From NCBI GenBank assembly GCA_021740905.1, contig JAIOYV010000048.1, positions 1-53,440 of the forward strand: DNA of 53,440 bases, written 5' to 3'. This stretch comes from Bacteroidales bacterium (GTDB lineage Bacteria; Bacteroidota; Bacteroidia; Bacteroidales; M50B96). Position 1 is the stretch's first letter; the number at the start of each line of letters is the position of its first letter. The position numbers and the translations under genes were made by a program. Of this stretch, positions 51,943 through 53,440 are shown piece after piece. The notes below the pieces were generated by a model. That model saw only the letters and a list, made by a program, of their open reading frames with translations. It was not told where the DNA came from and made no database searches.

Positions 51943-52683
51943 ATGAGAAAAATACTTTATCTGATACCCGCACTAATGTTGCTCGTTTTCGTTTCGTGCC
52001 AAGAACTGGCCGACATCCTGTATAATGGCCTCACCGAGACTGAAATTGTTGAAGGCTTGAAATCGGCCCTTACTGTTGGCACCGACACATCTGTTACTAC
52101 CGTTTCTAAAAAGGACGGTTACTATAAAGATGCCCTCATTAAAATTTTGCTCCCGCCCGAGGCAGCCATAATCCAGGAGTATGTTTCCCTCATCCCAGGT
52201 GGCGATGGAATGTTGGAAACAGTTGTGGAAAGCCTCAACCGGGCTGCCGAAGATGCTGCCACCGAAGCCAAGCCTATTTTCATTTCGGCCATCACCGGAA
52301 TGACCATTGCCGATGGAGTGGATATTCTGTACGGCGAAGATACATCAGCCACCCATTATTTGCGCAAAACCACGTACGATCAACTTTTCAACCTGTTTCA
52401 ACCAAAAATTGCCACCTCGCTCGACAAAAAGTTAGTTGGAGAGATTTCCACCAACGATTCATGGGAAGCGGTTACAACGGCTTACAATACGTATGTAGTC
52501 AATACCATTGGGTTGGTTACAGGTTTGCAGCCAATCAACACAACCCTCGACGATTATGCTACCAGGAAGGGCCTTGATGGATTATTTATAAAAGTCAAGG
52601 ATGAAGAAAAAGACATACGCCTGGATCCGTTGGCCCGGGTTACTGATATTCTTGCCAAAGTGTTTGGTACTCTGGATGAATAA
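51943..52683 (+). CDS. DUF4197 lipoprotein
   Basis: 246 residues. Signal MRKILYLIPALMLLVFVSC is a lipoprotein type with Cys19. The mature sequence is a DUF4197 domain: TETEIVEGLKSALTVGTDTSV, IKILLPPEAAII, SLNRAAEDAATEAKPIFISAITGMTIADGVDIL, and LDDYATRKGLDGLFIKVKDEEKDIRLDPLARVTDILAKVF at the end. It is helical and probably at a membrane surface; no activity is known. TATTTTTG at 51896-51903 is a possible -7 element 40 bases before the ATG. Confidence 0.88.
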   Translation: MRKILYLIPALMLLVFVSCQELADILYNGLTETEIVEGLKSALTVGTDTSVTTVSKKDGYYKDALIKILLPPEAAIIQEYVSLIPGGDGMLETVVESLNRAAEDAATEAKPIFISAITGMTIADGVDILYGEDTSATHYLRKTTYDQLFNLFQPKIATSLDKKLVGEISTNDSWEAVTTAYNTYVVNTIGLVTGLQPINTTLDDYATRKGLDGLFIKVKDEEKDIRLDPLARVTDILAKVFGTLDE

Positions 52684-52689
52684 ACGCTA

Positions 52690-52790
52690 CGCTGTCAGAT
52701 GCTTCGCGTCATTAAATAGTCATTAAGTTGTCAATAAGTTGTCATTTGCTTTGCGTAAAATACGTAGTGTCAAATGCTTCTCACATAAAA
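52690..52790. repeat. Decayed GTCATTAAGTTGTCA repeats
   Basis: Repeated units AGTCATTAAGTTGTC and AATAAGTTGTCATTTGCTT between the DUF4197 and HD genes, plus two ATGCTTCGCG-like words. Another low-complexity tract of the kind seen throughout the window. Confidence 0.5.
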
Positions 52791-52808
52791 TAATTTAACC
52801 ATGCGACT

Positions 52809-53342
52809 ATGCTTCTTGATCGGAGTTCAATAATACAAAAAACCATAGCTTTCGTTAAAAGCGAGCTGGTCAATGCCGAGGGCGGGCACGACTGGTGGCA
52901 CATTTACCGGGTTTGGAAAATGGCTAAGACAATTGCCAAATCCGAACAGGTGGATTTGTTTGTTGTTGAATTGGGGGCATTGCTGCACGATATTGCCGAT
53001 TCAAAATTCAATGATGGGGATGAAGAAATTGGGCCCCGAAAAGCACGGGAATTCCTGATTTCAATTGAGGTTGATGAAAATATCATTATTCATGTTGAAA
53101 ACATTGTGACCCATATTTCTTTCAAAGGTGGGAAGGAATCTCAAAAATTCAGATCGCCCGAATTGGACATAATCCAGGATGCCGACCGCCTGGATGCTCT
53201 TGGGGCAATTGGAATTGCCCGGACATTCAATTACGGTGGCCACAAAAACAGGGAAATCTACAACCCGGAAATTCCACCCAATCTTCACATGTCCAAAGAA
53301 GAGTATAAACACCGATTTTCGCGGGCACTTTATTTTCTATAA
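52809..53342 (+). CDS. HD-domain phosphohydrolase, C-terminally truncated
   Basis: 177 residues from the ATG at 52809. The HD motifs are GHDWWHIYRVWKMA (first His), LGALLHDIADSKF (His-Asp), and DADRLDALGAIGIARTFNYGGHKNREIYNPEIPP. The last block is typical of YedJ-like HD proteins of about 215-220 residues, where MSKEEYK is followed by a TINHFYEKL-type helix. Here the sequence changes to HRFSRALYFL and stops, so about 40 residues are missing, and no other frame supplies them. The active-site residues remain, so the protein may still work, but it looks like a break point. The substrate is probably a nucleotide or another phosphate ester. Confidence 0.8.
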   Translation: MLLDRSSIIQKTIAFVKSELVNAEGGHDWWHIYRVWKMAKTIAKSEQVDLFVVELGALLHDIADSKFNDGDEEIGPRKAREFLISIEVDENIIIHVENIVTHISFKGGKESQKFRSPELDIIQDADRLDALGAIGIARTFNYGGHKNREIYNPEIPPNLHMSKEEYKHRFSRALYFL

Positions 53343-53440
53343 TTAACTCCTAATTTTTTTACTGCCAGAAATAGATTATTTGGTAACCCATCGTATTTTT
53401 CGATCTGTATATGTGTTTCAATATCAATGATATATTCGGA
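53330..53440 (-). CDS. Partial ORF running off the right edge
   Basis: The minus strand is open from the window edge to a TAA at 53330-53332, reading IETHIQIEKYDGLPNNLFLAVKKLGVNYRK at its end. It overlaps the end of the HD gene by 13 bases. It looks like the C-terminus of a protein I do not recognise, perhaps the sequence that replaced the HD protein's missing tail. Only 36 residues are visible. Confidence 0.35.
   Translation of the reverse strand, partial: SEYIIDIETHIQIEKYDGLPNNLFLAVKKLGVNYRK

Noticed and set aside
1-53440. CRISPR array, tRNA or rRNA genes
   Set aside because: No regularly spaced repeats of CRISPR form were seen, and no tRNA-like T-arm or rRNA-like conserved stretch was noticed on either strand.

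Overview
The window looks like a chromosomal contig from a member of the Bacteroidota, probably close to Bacteroidales/Marinilabiliales. The evidence is: three secreted proteins with type IX secretion (T9SS) C-terminal sorting domains, promoters of the Bacteroidota type (TTG or TTTG, a spacer, then TAnnTTTG), weak or absent Shine-Dalgarno sites before most genes, a sufBCDS order without sufE or sufU, and several Bacteroidota-typical families (long NfeD, DUF4159, DUF2971, UPF0175/DUF3368). No rRNA, tRNA, CRISPR array, integrase or complete insertion sequence was recognised.

Layout. (1) 1-5.6 kb is an AT-rich accessory block: one intact dinD flanked by two broken dinD copies and three copies of a shared short segment, a YbjQ-like/zinc-ribbon protein, a DUF2971 protein, a toxin-antitoxin (TA) pair with a truncated PIN toxin, and a lipoprotein. 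(2) 5.7-13.2 kb holds a TPR gene broken by one TAA codon, a large T9SS repeat protein, YjbQ, a cupin and NfeD. (3) 13.4-18.6 kb holds a GNAT enzyme, an AT-rich two-gene ATPase/DUF4276 cassette that is the best defence-system candidate, an M28 peptidase, and an MNT/HEPN pair whose toxin is frameshifted ahead of its active site. (4) 18.7-25 kb holds two MacB-like permeases, a MITE-like element, a sugar-kinase-like/RapZ fusion, a conserved Bacteroidota protein and a broken DUF2442 gene. (5) 25.2-33 kb is mostly housekeeping: secreted peptidase, tcdA, tatD-like, exonuclease, uridine kinase, ManA, esterase and Dus. (6) 34-37.1 kb holds DUF2283, an intact MNT/HEPN pair, an NtrC-like regulator without a DNA-binding domain, and a UPF0175/DUF3368 pair. 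(7) 37.2-42.9 kb holds DUF4159, a T9SS beta-helix protein, nested inverted repeats, an HlyD adaptor and a serine hydrolase. (8) 43.2-48.5 kb is the suf operon for Fe-S cluster assembly. (9) 48.5-53.4 kb holds an intact PIN TA pair between perfect 21-nt direct repeats, a YgiQ radical SAM protein, DUF4197 and a C-terminally truncated HD hydrolase at the edge.

Two themes recur. Five translationally coupled TA-type pairs lie in 53 kb, two with a broken toxin. Many intergenic spaces are filled with short palindromes, MITE-like inverted repeats and decayed AACTTTGAACT-like tracts, which suggests continuing gain and erosion of accessory DNA between stable housekeeping genes. All functions are read from sequence motifs and family knowledge; no database search was run.
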